From: Pirellulaceae bacterium
GTDB taxonomy: Bacteria; Planctomycetota; Planctomycetia; Pirellulales; Pirellulaceae
NCBI GenBank assembly: GCA_028280445.1
Contig: JANQLU010000152.1
Span: 1-64,000 of the forward strand
DNA: 64,000 nucleotides
Direction of reading: 5' to 3'
In this document: one piece after another, positions 1 through 8,790 of the stretch
Layout: each line of letters starts with the position of its first letter
Numbering within the stretch: the stretch's first letter is position 1
The notes under the pieces: generated by a model
Told to the model about the DNA's origin: nothing
Database searches by the model: none
Seen by the model: only the letters and a program-made list of their open reading frames with translations
Translations under genes and position numbers: made by a program

Positions 1-37
1 ACAAAATTTTCTACCAAAATGGAACCACGCCAACTTA

Positions 38-98
38 CAAGGCGCTAGCCGCCGGTTCGTTGGTGCTTCATACCGGCGGCTAGCGCCTTGCCGCTCAC
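38..98. repeat. Family A palindromic repeat, copy A1 (left arm shortened)
   Basis: Two inverted arms around a 15-base loop. The left arm is only CAAGGCGCTAGCCGCCGGT; the right arm is the full 27-base form ending in TTGCCGCTCAC. The loop matches the loops of copies A4 and A5 in the reverse orientation, so A1 is inserted the other way round. It lies just beyond the 3' end of the PEP-CTERM gene. Confidence 0.9.
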
Positions 99-169
99 AG
101 GACTAGGCTTACGCAGCGAAAATTGTGTGTTTGCAATTCGTTTCGACACAGTGAACCAGAGTCAACACT

Positions 170-1288
170 TTACGAAAATTTGTGGTGGTGCTGTCTGCGT
201 ACCATAATCATACCCATGGTAGCCATCGCAATGAACACGAAAGAGTTTGGTTCAGGAACGGGGTTGAGCAAGATTGCGTGTCGAACGCCATTTTGATCTC
301 GTGCAGTTCCAACAATCTGGCCCGATTCATTGATCGCGCTGGTAAATTCGACGAACCAACCGCTTGGAATTGCTTCGACAAGCCCATTTAGGTTTTGCAT
401 TCCATTTTCAGTATCCCAAATGAAACCGTTGAAAGATCCGCCGGAAAGTCTTGAGTAACCAACAACCTGCCCAAGATCATTGATTCCTCTTGCCTCGGCC
501 CATCCATTTCCATTTGGAAGTTGTCCTAAACTGACAAGCCCAGATACTTCATCCCAAATTATCGCAACACGACCGTCCGCATTGTTAGATGCTCCAACGA
601 CTTGATTAGAATTGTTGATATCAAAAGCGACACTTACGTCCGTCCCTCCGGGCAAATCACCCAAGTCTTGCATTCCATTTACGGCGTCCCACACGAAACC
701 CCGATTGCCAGATGAACCAACGACAATTCCCGAGTCATTGAGCGCGTTGCCAAGACTACTCGACTGCCCAGAAAGTACGCCAAGGTCTTGCATTCCGTTG
801 ATTGAATCCCAAAGAAACGCTCGTGATGAATTCGTTGGGAATCCATGACCGGCTACTTGGCCCAACTCGTTGATGTCCGAGGCGGAACTGCTGTCGACAC
901 CTCCGGCAAAATCTCCGATGTCCTGCATTCCGTTGACATTATCCCATACAAAAGCATGTGTGTTGGTGCCTTGGCTACTACGACCAACAACCGTTCCAGA
1001 ATTATTGATGCCACGCGCCGTACTAAAATTGTCACCGCCTGGCAGGTCGCCCACATCGGTCAAGCTGTTTCCAACACTCCATAAGAATCCGCGCACGCCA
1101 CCGGTAACGTTGCTCTCTCCAACCACATCTCCAATGTTATTGATTCCATACCCGAAACTCTGTTCAGTTCCGCCCGGTAAATCCCCCAGATCCACCAATT
1201 GATATCTGATTTGTGCAACACATGTTATGCATGGCAGAAGAAAAGTAACAATTCCGACGAGGAAGACTTTTTGACAATATTTGATCAT
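170..1288 (-). CDS. PEP-CTERM anchored HAF-repeat extracellular protein
   Basis: A 372-residue secreted protein. I chose the ATG at 1288 because it begins a clean signal peptide (MIKYCQKVFLVGIVTFLLPC); an in-frame ATG at 1324 is possible. The mature part is a run of about eight HAF-type repeats of about 40 residues, each with a DLGDLPGG-like start, a GINN.G.VVG centre and a FLWD end. This pattern normally forms a beta-propeller-like extracellular domain. The C-terminus has VPEP, a hydrophobic helix and an Arg-Arg stop, which is the PEP-CTERM sorting signal recognised by exosortase. The protein is therefore predicted to be exported, processed and attached to the surface or matrix. No exosortase gene is visible in this window. 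The binding partner is unknown. Confidence 0.88.
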   Translation of the reverse strand: MIKYCQKVFLVGIVTFLLPCITCVAQIRYQLVDLGDLPGGTEQSFGYGINNIGDVVGESNVTGGVRGFLWSVGNSLTDVGDLPGGDNFSTARGINNSGTVVGRSSQGTNTHAFVWDNVNGMQDIGDFAGGVDSSSASDINELGQVAGHGFPTNSSRAFLWDSINGMQDLGVLSGQSSSLGNALNDSGIVVGSSGNRGFVWDAVNGMQDLGDLPGGTDVSVAFDINNSNQVVGASNNADGRVAIIWDEVSGLVSLGQLPNGNGWAEARGINDLGQVVGYSRLSGGSFNGFIWDTENGMQNLNGLVEAIPSGWFVEFTSAINESGQIVGTARDQNGVRHAILLNPVPEPNSFVFIAMATMGMIMVRRQHHHKFS

Positions 1289-1324
1289 TCGATTTTCCGC
1301 ACACCCACGACTCTCAAATTTCAT

Positions 1325-1705
1325 GGTAGTCCAAATTTTTATTTTGCCAAACAGAAGTTTGGATAAACGGAAGGCAGCTTGTTTGGAAAAATACAAACCA
1401 AAATGACCTTCAACATTCCAAGAAACACGTGGGTTTTAGGATTCTGCGTCCGTATCTCAAGAGCAATTCGCAGCAACGCCAGGTGGAGTGCAATTTGCCA
1501 GCTTAACAATTGCCGTCCGATGCTCGGTTTTTGCCGCACCTGTGAAACGCTAGGTGAGTTTGGCAATTGTGGCTTCGAAATTGTCATACGAAGCACAAAA
1601 TCGGTATAAACCTTTTTACGTGTAAAAAAGACGGGGCCCGCTACCAGCGGTTTGGTAAGTCAACAAATGATCGATTCATCCGCAATTGGATGCGTTCAAA
1701 AGAAG
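1325..1705. other. Intergenic stretch, nothing recognised
   Basis: About 380 bases between the PEP-CTERM gene and the tRNA-Leu fragment. Short open frames on both strands show no recognisable family and no signal peptide. No integrase remnant, hairpin terminator or family A-D repeat was seen. It presumably contains the promoter of the PEP-CTERM gene, but no convincing -35/-10 pair could be picked. Confidence 0.5.
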
Positions 1706-1757
1706 TAGCGGTCAGAGGGCTCGAACCTCCACGGGAATACTTCCACTTGATTTTGAA
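1706..1757 (-). pseudogene. 3'-half fragment of tRNA-Leu, candidate attachment-site repeat
   Basis: These 52 bases match positions 8791-8842 of the intact tRNA-Leu(CAA) at 49 of 52 positions in the same orientation. They cover the 3' end, T arm, variable arm and anticodon loop, and similarity stops at the anticodon loop. The acceptor 5' strand and D arm are absent, so it cannot be a functional tRNA. A 3'-half copy as a direct repeat of an intact tRNA is the classic footprint of a tyrosine-integrase element. Translated through, it gives the spurious N-terminus of the longer reading frame ahead of the sulfotransferase. Confidence 0.85.
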
Positions 1758-1886
1758 ACGAAATCAAAACAGGCGTTTCAACCCGCTTCTTGTAGGTTTA
1801 AATCGAATATAGAGTACTATTCAGAAGATTGCACGGATACAAGGACGTTTCTGCATAGAACACATGTCAGGTTCACAGCATTCACA

Positions 1887-2762
1887 ATGAATCAACAACA
1901 TTCCGAGAATGAACTTACTGACCAAGACCAAAATGTCGAAATTAACACCCTCGTCATTGGTGGCTCACCTAGAAGTGGCACTACCTTGTTGAATCAAATT
2001 CTATCTGCATGTGCGGATACTCCCAGCAATGCCACAGTCTCCGAAGCGAAATTTTTGGAGCATTACTTACACGCCTATCGACAAGGCAAACTTTCCTATG
2101 CGTCAGACCATAAAACTTTCTTTGGTGATATGCGTGAATTCGCAAAACTGAACCAGAACATTTTGCTGACCGTTTTACGCGCCGCTTATTCTCACCTTGA
2201 CGCCAAATGCCTTTTACTTAAATGGCCTTTTGTTACTCCGTATTTTCCAGAGCTGATTGAGCTGCTGCCATCAGTGCGAATCGTACTGATGGTCAGGGAC
2301 CCCAGAGACATCGTTGCGTCCTTAATCAAAGTCGGCCATCGAATGGAAACAGAGGGAAAAGAAAATCCTTTTAGCAGAAGTAAACTTGAGGAGACGATCA
2401 ATTACTTTCATGACTGCTATCGGCCTGTGTATCCGTTATTGGAAATCCCGCAAAAGAAAGAAAACTTTCATGTTGTCAAATATGAGGATCTCGTTTTGAA
2501 CACCGCTGACGAACTGCAAAAACTACATTTATTTTCTGGGTTGAATTTAATCAATCAAAATCAAAACAATACAGATTTTCGATTCGACAAATCGCTTTGG
2601 GAAGAGCATAAGAAAGAATGGCTGACTGAATTAAGTGGTCAATCGATATCAGCATCTTCCATTGGCACCTATCAAAACACGCTAACACCCGACGAGGTCA
2701 TGACGATTGAAAATCAGGCGCAACCATTTTTCTCGACCTTTGGCTATCGCTCATCGGACTAG
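1887..2762 (+). CDS. PAPS-dependent sulfotransferase family protein
   Basis: A 291-residue protein starting at the ATG at 1887, placed after the tRNA fragment. The frame is open upstream to 1686, but that part only translates the tRNA relic. Near the N-terminus is the 5'-phosphosulfate-binding loop GGSPRSGTTLLNQIL. About 90 residues further on is VRDPRDIVASL, which matches the 3'-phosphate-binding motif of the sulfotransferase superfamily (Sulfotransfer_3 type). Such enzymes move a sulfuryl group from PAPS to hydroxyls or amines of carbohydrates, lipids or small molecules; the acceptor cannot be deduced. There is no signal peptide or membrane segment. The gene is markedly AT-rich compared with its neighbours, which supports recent acquisition. 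It precedes the synthetase-like gene on the same strand by 120 bases. Confidence 0.87.
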   Translation: MNQQHSENELTDQDQNVEINTLVIGGSPRSGTTLLNQILSACADTPSNATVSEAKFLEHYLHAYRQGKLSYASDHKTFFGDMREFAKLNQNILLTVLRAAYSHLDAKCLLLKWPFVTPYFPELIELLPSVRIVLMVRDPRDIVASLIKVGHRMETEGKENPFSRSKLEETINYFHDCYRPVYPLLEIPQKKENFHVVKYEDLVLNTADELQKLHLFSGLNLINQNQNNTDFRFDKSLWEEHKKEWLTELSGQSISASSIGTYQNTLTPDEVMTIENQAQPFFSTFGYRSSD

Positions 2763-2882
2763 ATCATTGCAGCCTAAATTTTCTTTGGGCGTGGCATCGA
2801 CATCCGGCTTTTGAGCGTTGGCCAGGTATCGAACATTGAGCGCTGAACCAGCAATTTACTAAGTTGGAGAAAAAACTTCACC

Positions 2883-3428
2883 ATGAACCCCATAAACTGG
2901 AACAACTTGGCTCAGGCTCTGAACAACTACACTCAGCATCAAGGGTTCACCTATTTGGAAACACCGTGGCTCGTTGCAGAAGAAACCACGCGAATCACAT
3001 TTCCTGAGGGGACAACCAAATTTTCTACGCCTGTGGGCGACCTGGTTGGCTCTGGAGAGCAATCGTTTCTTGAAATTCGTGATACATTGGCCCCAGGGAG
3101 GTATTGCACGATTACACCCTGCTTTCGCGAAGAGGAAATCGATGATTGGCATCAACACTATTTCATGAAGCTTGAATTGATAAAGGTCGGGGACGTAACG
3201 CAGGAAACACTTTGGGAAATGATTCAGTCTGCCAAACGAGTGCTAGAAACGATCGCACAACGATCAGATTTTGATGTGATTGAAACAGAAGTAGGCTATG
3301 ACATTGAACTTAATGGAATAGAACTGGGATCATACGGTATCCGGTCTTACGATGATTTCACATGGGTGTACGGAACCGGCCTGGCTGAACCAAGGTTTTC
3401 GAAAGCGTTACAAAATGACCAAGCCTAA
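2883..3428 (+). CDS. Orphan class II aminoacyl-tRNA-synthetase-like catalytic core
   Basis: A 181-residue protein with a good ribosome site (TTGGAG, 12 bases before the ATG). It contains what look like class II synthetase signatures: a motif 1-like segment (YLETPWLVAEE), a motif 2-like segment (TPCFREEEIDDWHQHYFMKL) with the FRxE core, and a C-terminal NGIELGSYGIRSYD followed by YGTGLAEPR. The last part resembles motif 3 and the NGxELGxGSIR stretch of AspRS-type enzymes. No anticodon-binding, editing or other domain is present, so it is not a normal housekeeping synthetase. Known stand-alone relatives of this fold include AsnA, EpmA/PoxA, HisZ and BirA. The substrate is unknown. It sits inside the candidate tRNA-Leu island. 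Confidence 0.7.
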   Translation: MNPINWNNLAQALNNYTQHQGFTYLETPWLVAEETTRITFPEGTTKFSTPVGDLVGSGEQSFLEIRDTLAPGRYCTITPCFREEEIDDWHQHYFMKLELIKVGDVTQETLWEMIQSAKRVLETIAQRSDFDVIETEVGYDIELNGIELGSYGIRSYDDFTWVYGTGLAEPRFSKALQNDQA

Positions 3429-3513
3429 GGCCGACCCCACCTTCGAATGGCTTGTTAAGACAACGTCCCTCGCAGCCGAACTCCCTCGACTGCGGCGGAA
3501 CCGTTACCGGCGA

Positions 3514-6500
3514 TCACTTTTTGTGATCGTGTTTCTGAAACAGTTTGTGCTTCTTGTCGCCTTTGGCGTAGATAAAAGCGATGATGTCGATGATTTCTTC
3601 TTCAGAGAACTTGTTCAACAAACCCTTGGGCATGGTTGAAACCTTTGATTTAGCGCGATCAAAGACATCCTTCTTTTTGATCTTCTTCGGATTGGGATCC
3701 AAAATCGGGTTTTCCACGATGTGAATCTCATCCGCCGTCTCCTTGACGATCAAGCCGGAGATAATTTCGCCCGTTTCAAGTTCCAGCGTTTGCTGCTGGT
3801 ACTTTTTATCGATCTCCTTGCTGGGGTCGATCAACGACTGCAAGATCTTCTCGGGAGAGTATCGATCGGGATTCAGCTTGGTCAGATCCGGGCCGAATTC
3901 GCGGCCAACGCCGTTCATCTTATGACAGGAATTACAGTTGGCGATCTTGAACAGGTTCTGGGCGACTTCGAAACTCCGTCCATGACCTACCTGAACGTTC
4001 TTGTGATCTCCACTATGGTCATGGGAGCCCACAGCAATCGACTTGAGGATGGGTTTCAAATCACCGAACGTCCACTCGGTATTTCGATCGAGGTATTTGA
4101 GAAGTTCATCCTTCATCGGCAATTTCGCTTTGGCCAGATAACCTGCCGGGTCAGCCGAGTAGGCCTTGTAATCGGCGACTACATAAAGCGCGCCGTACAT
4201 CCTTCGCCAGTGTCCGGGGTAGGTGCAAACATACGGATAGATACCCGGTTGCTTGGGCACCTCGAAACTGAGCACCTGGTTTTCCTTGGGTTGAAGCAAG
4301 CGACTGGAAAGCAGGATTTTGTCCGAACGAGGAACAAATTGGCGCCGTTGTGCCGCTTTCTCCTGTGCCGTGTTTTCGGCCAAAGTACCGACTTCTTCCA
4401 AGGCACCCGGTTGGACAATCACGAAGTTATGCGGCATCGAGTCCGTATTGGTAAAAATGAACTCGACCGGTTTCCCTGCCTGGACCACGATTTTTTCTTT
4501 GTCGTAAATCATCCGCTCACGAACGGTTCCGACGCGAATCACGTTGATCTTGAGATCAGCGAGAATCGTGCGGAAGCGACTGGCCTGTTTGGGAGGTAGT
4601 TGGGCGGCCAGTTTGTCGGTCAGCTCCATTGCTTCCAGGGCGCTCTTACCAGTCCTTTCTCTCGCGGGAATCTTGCCGATCATCTTGGCAAGTGCCTCGG
4701 CCAAGGGTAGCGCTTGCCCGGAGTCCCAGTTCTTTGAGGAAATCTTTAACAGTGACCGTACGGCCGTAGTTCGGTGTTTGTTACCCAAAATCAACTTGGC
4801 CAACGAAGCCGACTTCTTTTTCTCCTGGGCAGGAATGGTATCCAACGTTTCGATGGCAATGTCATGAAGTGTATTGGAACCGGGGACGGACAAAACCGAC
4901 GCAGGGATCCTTGATTTTCGAATCCCGGGTCCCGCCCAGGAGACGATCAGACCGTCACCTCCACCTTGGTCGAAGTACGTCACCACGATCGAGTGAGTTC
5001 CCGCTGCAAGCTTAATGTTGCCACGGACCTCTTTCATTCCATGAGGCCCATCATTGTTGACGACCAATTGGCCATCGACATACAACCGGGAACCATCATC
5101 GGAATTGGTAAAGAACCGATAGCGACCGGCGCGTTCAATTCTGATATTCCCTGTGAATCGAAGGGCAAACTGATCACGACGCTTCAATTGCGGAACGTTC
5201 ATGCGAATGTCCGCAACAACGCCGGACGCCGTTGGCTTCCGTTTAGCCAGAGTCTCGATGGCAGCATCAGCCGAATGCGGCTCAAAGTAGTCAACGCGTA
5301 TGCCCGGTTGATTAACCCCCGCAGAAGCTTCGGATTTGAGGTTCCCGGGAAGTTCGAACAACATCGCATGGATTTTTTCAAACATGGATGCGCGGACATT
5401 TGCATCTGGCACTTTGGCCACCGCTCGCAGGAAATCCTTCAAGCGACTCTTGTTCTCGATGGCCACCTGGTAGGCCGCGTCGCCCGATTGATCTCCGGCG
5501 ATCCAGGCGGAAAAGCCAGCTTGCCGCACGGAGGCCGAAGGGCCGTTCAAGGCTAATTGCTTGAGTTGCGGCGTCACTCGTTTGAGTTGCGCGGCCGGTT
5601 GACTTGCAAGCAATGTCGCCAGTTCGTCCAGGTTGGTTTCCCCTGTTTGGGAGCCTCGCGCTTTGAGCAGATCCATCAGCAATTTCAACTCACCGACGCC
5701 GCGCATTTTGGCCAGTCCGGAAAGCGAAGCGTACAACTGCTTCGGAGGAACTCTGCGCCTTTCCAAAATGGCTTCGTAAACAGCCTCCGTTCGTTCCAAT
5801 TTGAGCAGGTCATTAACGCTGGCGTTCTTGAGGACATATTTTTTGGCGGCTTGGGACAAGGGTTTTCCGGAAGCCACCAAGTCGCGGACGATCGTATCGA
5901 CCTTAAGATTATTCTGAGCATACTTGAGCACTGTGCTCAGTTCAGCATCGAGCGGCTGCGTTGCGACTTTGAAGACGACCTCTGCCGCGGTCATGCCCTC
6001 GAATTCGACGGCAGCCTTGACGGCTTCAGCGCGAACCAGTCCCGATTTATCACTGGCGGCAGCCAGCAACAATGGCTCCCATCCCTTGACTCTTCCGCTC
6101 CAGTGGCCCAGCGTGCGAATCGCCGCGGCTCGAACCCGCCCATCATTGGCCTGAAAAACTTTTTTCAGCAGAGAGAGGTTGGGAATTCGATGCTCTTCAA
6201 ATACCCACAGGCATTCCAACATCGCTTGCGCCTGGTCCTCGATTTGCGGATCCAGGCGGCTTACCCAACGCGCCACTTTGTCGGCAATTTGTTTCGAGTC
6301 ACGACCGCTCAGCTCGAGCCTCGCTCGATAACGCGTGGTATTCTCCTTGGCATAAAACGCTTTCAGGACCTGTTCGATCGGCTTGCCGCGCAATTTGACG
6401 GGCTTAACCGTAGGTCGGCCCTTGTACGTCATTCGATAGATTCGTCCGTGGGTATGATCGCGATTGGGGTCCCGCATGTTGTGCTGCATATGCCCGATCA

Positions 6501-8487
6501 AAGCGTTGTGCCAGTCGGCCACGTACAAGGCACCGTCACCGCCGATCTCCAAATCGGACGGACGGAAGTTGGGATCAGTTGAAGACAGCAACGGCTTGAC
6601 TTCTTCAGCCGTAATGTCGGCTCCGTTGTACTTGACCTCAAACATGGATATCCCAAGGAATCCGATCACATTACAGATCAGGAAGTTACCATCGTATTTC
6701 TTGGGAAAATGGCTGCTGGATAGCAGACCCGTCGCGGGAACGGGCCGCCAACGCTTCTTGAACCATTTCTTATTGCCAATCCCTTTACCAATGTTGACGT
6801 AGCTTCCGGTTCCTCCCGTTCCATCGTTGACGAATTGGAAGCCCCATTGGTCGATCACGTGTCCGTGCGGATTCGGACCGATCGGGAAATGAAACTCGAC
6901 TTCAAACGTCCTTGGATTGAAACGATAGACACCGGACTTTGTCGAGCGGAAGGTCTTGGTTGGCGTCTCCATATTCGTGACGTGAAAAACACCTCGCGAC
7001 CAATAAAGCCAGCCATCAGTTCCGATAACAAAGGCGTTTGCGGTGTGGTGAGTATCGGCACTGGAAACTCCCTGGAGCATACGGATCTTGAGGTCCGCTT
7101 TGTCGTCGCCGTCCGTATCTTTCAGAAACCAAATCTCGGGAGGTGAACAAACGATGATCCCTCCGCCCCAGAATTCGAAACCGGTAATGCTATTCAATCC
7201 GTCGGCGAAGATGGTGCATTTGTCGGCGACGCCGTCCCCGTCTTCATCCGGCAGGATAATGATCCGGTCCTTTCGCGGCTCAGCCGGATTCCAGTGAGGA
7301 TACGAGGGCCAGACGGAAACAAATAGTCTTCCGTCCGGGTCCACCGCCATCTGAACGGGATTGGCCAATTCAGGGAATTTTTCCTCTGACGCAAACAAAT
7401 TGATCTCAAAGCCTTCGTGCACGGACATCTTTTCGATAGCTTCTTTGCCACCGAGATAGGGATAGGCCCCGCCGGCCAACTTGCCCGGTTTATTGGTCTT
7501 GACGTTAAGTTGCTTGGGCAAGTTATCATCGGTGACTTTCAAATCGCCACCCTTGGCAATCGCCCAGATCCGCTTGTCTCGATTGGCCGTCATCACGTCA
7601 AAGGCTTTCATTTCGACTGCCATGACGTCGGCATTGGACTGCCCAAACCAAGCCAACTTGGAGCGACCACCGAAGACGTTGTACCCATCAACCGTTCGGT
7701 AGCGGCTGAACCAGTGATAGTTCTTGTCGCGAACCGCTCCATTTAACTTTTTCAGCTGGTCGTTCATGGTCCATTTGGAACCGGAAAACAACTGTTTCAT
7801 GGTAATCTCTGCCACCAACTTGTTTCCCGAATCATTCAGGTGGATACCATTCATCGTCCAGGGCCCGCCTTCCAAGGCGTATGCCCGCAACGTCGGATTG
7901 AACAAGTCGACAAACGGTACCTTGGCTGATCGGCAGACTTCGCGCATGGCCTCAGTGTATCTTCGCAGCCTTTTGTTGTTCGCGTCGCCGCTGGGTAAGT
8001 GGGGACTCTTCAGATCCTCGTGGGCGATCGGCGAGAAAACGACGATTCGAGGGGCCGATTTGCCATTGTATTTTTGAGCGTTCATCGATTTGAGCATCTC
8101 GGCCAGATCAGCCTCGAACTGCTTCAATCGCTCAGGACCTCGCAACGATTCGTTATAGCCGAAGAAACAGAAGATTACGTCGGCCTTGCATTTGGTCAGC
8201 CATTGATCCGGTGTCCCAAAGTTCTGCGATCGCGGTCGATTCTTGATCTCGTCGCCGGCGAAACCGAGATTGCGAAATGACAGGTTTAAATCAGAATGTG
8301 TCGTCTGCAGCAAAGTTTCCAACCAGCCAAAATGCTGCATTCGATCTGCCAGTGTATTGCCGATGTAGCAGATATGATCACCGGACTTGAGCTCTAATCG
8401 GTTTTCCTGGGCCGCAGCTCCAGTTGTGGCCAACAGGGCCAAGGGAATCAATATCATCGTCAATGGGTTTTGACGCCGGTTGGTCAT
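3514..8487 (-). CDS. Giant secreted SGNH / PVC dehydrogenase / HEAT / PA14 / cupredoxin / cytochrome c protein
   Basis: A 1657-residue protein from the ATG at 8487 (GGAG ribosome site; signal peptide ending TTGAAAAQ). Domains in order: an SGNH-hydrolase-like domain (about 30-230); a PVC-type membrane-bound dehydrogenase beta-propeller (about 350-690, VHEGFEINLFASE onward); HEAT-like helices (about 760-1040); a PA14 carbohydrate-binding domain (about 1060-1195); an azurin-like cupredoxin with candidate copper ligands His1353, Cys1421, His1426 and Met1430; and a class I cytochrome c with Cys1518, Cys1521, His1522 and a likely distal Met1619. In the SGNH domain the nucleophile block reads GNT instead of GDS, while the block V His (NGIH) is kept, so hydrolysis is doubtful. 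It suggests periplasmic oxidation of a carbohydrate with electrons passing to copper and haem. A 7-base-stem hairpin (3511-3529) overlaps the stop codon. Confidence 0.88.
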   Translation of the reverse strand: MTNRRQNPLTMILIPLALLATTGAAAQENRLELKSGDHICYIGNTLADRMQHFGWLETLLQTTHSDLNLSFRNLGFAGDEIKNRPRSQNFGTPDQWLTKCKADVIFCFFGYNESLRGPERLKQFEADLAEMLKSMNAQKYNGKSAPRIVVFSPIAHEDLKSPHLPSGDANNKRLRRYTEAMREVCRSAKVPFVDLFNPTLRAYALEGGPWTMNGIHLNDSGNKLVAEITMKQLFSGSKWTMNDQLKKLNGAVRDKNYHWFSRYRTVDGYNVFGGRSKLAWFGQSNADVMAVEMKAFDVMTANRDKRIWAIAKGGDLKVTDDNLPKQLNVKTNKPGKLAGGAYPYLGGKEAIEKMSVHEGFEINLFASEEKFPELANPVQMAVDPDGRLFVSVWPSYPHWNPAEPRKDRIIILPDEDGDGVADKCTIFADGLNSITGFEFWGGGIIVCSPPEIWFLKDTDGDDKADLKIRMLQGVSSADTHHTANAFVIGTDGWLYWSRGVFHVTNMETPTKTFRSTKSGVYRFNPRTFEVEFHFPIGPNPHGHVIDQWGFQFVNDGTGGTGSYVNIGKGIGNKKWFKKRWRPVPATGLLSSSHFPKKYDGNFLICNVIGFLGISMFEVKYNGADITAEEVKPLLSSTDPNFRPSDLEIGGDGALYVADWHNALIGHMQHNMRDPNRDHTHGRIYRMTYKGRPTVKPVKLRGKPIEQVLKAFYAKENTTRYRARLELSGRDSKQIADKVARWVSRLDPQIEDQAQAMLECLWVFEEHRIPNLSLLKKVFQANDGRVRAAAIRTLGHWSGRVKGWEPLLLAAASDKSGLVRAEAVKAAVEFEGMTAAEVVFKVATQPLDAELSTVLKYAQNNLKVDTIVRDLVASGKPLSQAAKKYVLKNASVNDLLKLERTEAVYEAILERRRVPPKQLYASLSGLAKMRGVGELKLLMDLLKARGSQTGETNLDELATLLASQPAAQLKRVTPQLKQLALNGPSASVRQAGFSAWIAGDQSGDAAYQVAIENKSRLKDFLRAVAKVPDANVRASMFEKIHAMLFELPGNLKSEASAGVNQPGIRVDYFEPHSADAAIETLAKRKPTASGVVADIRMNVPQLKRRDQFALRFTGNIRIERAGRYRFFTNSDDGSRLYVDGQLVVNNDGPHGMKEVRGNIKLAAGTHSIVVTYFDQGGGDGLIVSWAGPGIRKSRIPASVLSVPGSNTLHDIAIETLDTIPAQEKKKSASLAKLILGNKHRTTAVRSLLKISSKNWDSGQALPLAEALAKMIGKIPARERTGKSALEAMELTDKLAAQLPPKQASRFRTILADLKINVIRVGTVRERMIYDKEKIVVQAGKPVEFIFTNTDSMPHNFVIVQPGALEEVGTLAENTAQEKAAQRRQFVPRSDKILLSSRLLQPKENQVLSFEVPKQPGIYPYVCTYPGHWRRMYGALYVVADYKAYSADPAGYLAKAKLPMKDELLKYLDRNTEWTFGDLKPILKSIAVGSHDHSGDHKNVQVGHGRSFEVAQNLFKIANCNSCHKMNGVGREFGPDLTKLNPDRYSPEKILQSLIDPSKEIDKKYQQQTLELETGEIISGLIVKETADEIHIVENPILDPNPKKIKKKDVFDRAKSKVSTMPKGLLNKFSEEEIIDIIAFIYAKGDKKHKLFQKHDHKK

Positions 8488-8790
8488 CGTTGTTTCTCCA
8501 GAGGTTTGCCCAAATCGTCGGATCGTTGACACGATGCCGCGGATTCCCCGATTTTAAACGAGCCTGCTAAGGGATTTATTTTAGTTCGGCCCGTCTGAAC
8601 TTAGTACCACGCAAAAGCAATTCGTGCAAATTCGACGATCGGAAATCCGTGCGGAACATTTTAATTGGGAATGGCCAGTGCTCGCCAAAACAGGCCTGAC
8701 CTGGGATTTCCCATTTGGGTAGCCGCAAAGAGGTTGTGGGCAAGAAGTAGTAGCAGCACAGATGCTGATTCGCTACAAAGCCAAGCGAAA
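8488..8790. other. Upstream region of the giant gene
   Basis: About 300 bases between the giant gene's start and the 3' end of tRNA-Leu. Only the ribosome site (CTGGAG before 8487) is clear. I see no integrase remnant, repeat-family member or convincing promoter. Confidence 0.4.

Noticed and set aside
1567..1812. Open frame running through the tRNA-Leu fragment
   Set aside because: The coding sense comes from the tRNA relic and repeats; no family match and no ribosome site.
1686..1886. Longer N-terminus for the sulfotransferase
   Set aside because: It translates the tRNA-Leu 3' fragment, and the family's P-loop starts soon after the ATG at 1887.
3511..3529. Hairpin over the giant gene's stop as a terminator
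   Set aside because: The stem is only seven bases with an A/T loop, and no T-run follows on the minus strand.
3721..6582. Long plus-strand frames (292, 196 and 341 codons) opposite the giant gene
   Set aside because: They mirror the codon pattern of the well-supported minus-strand gene and show no domains or ribosome sites.
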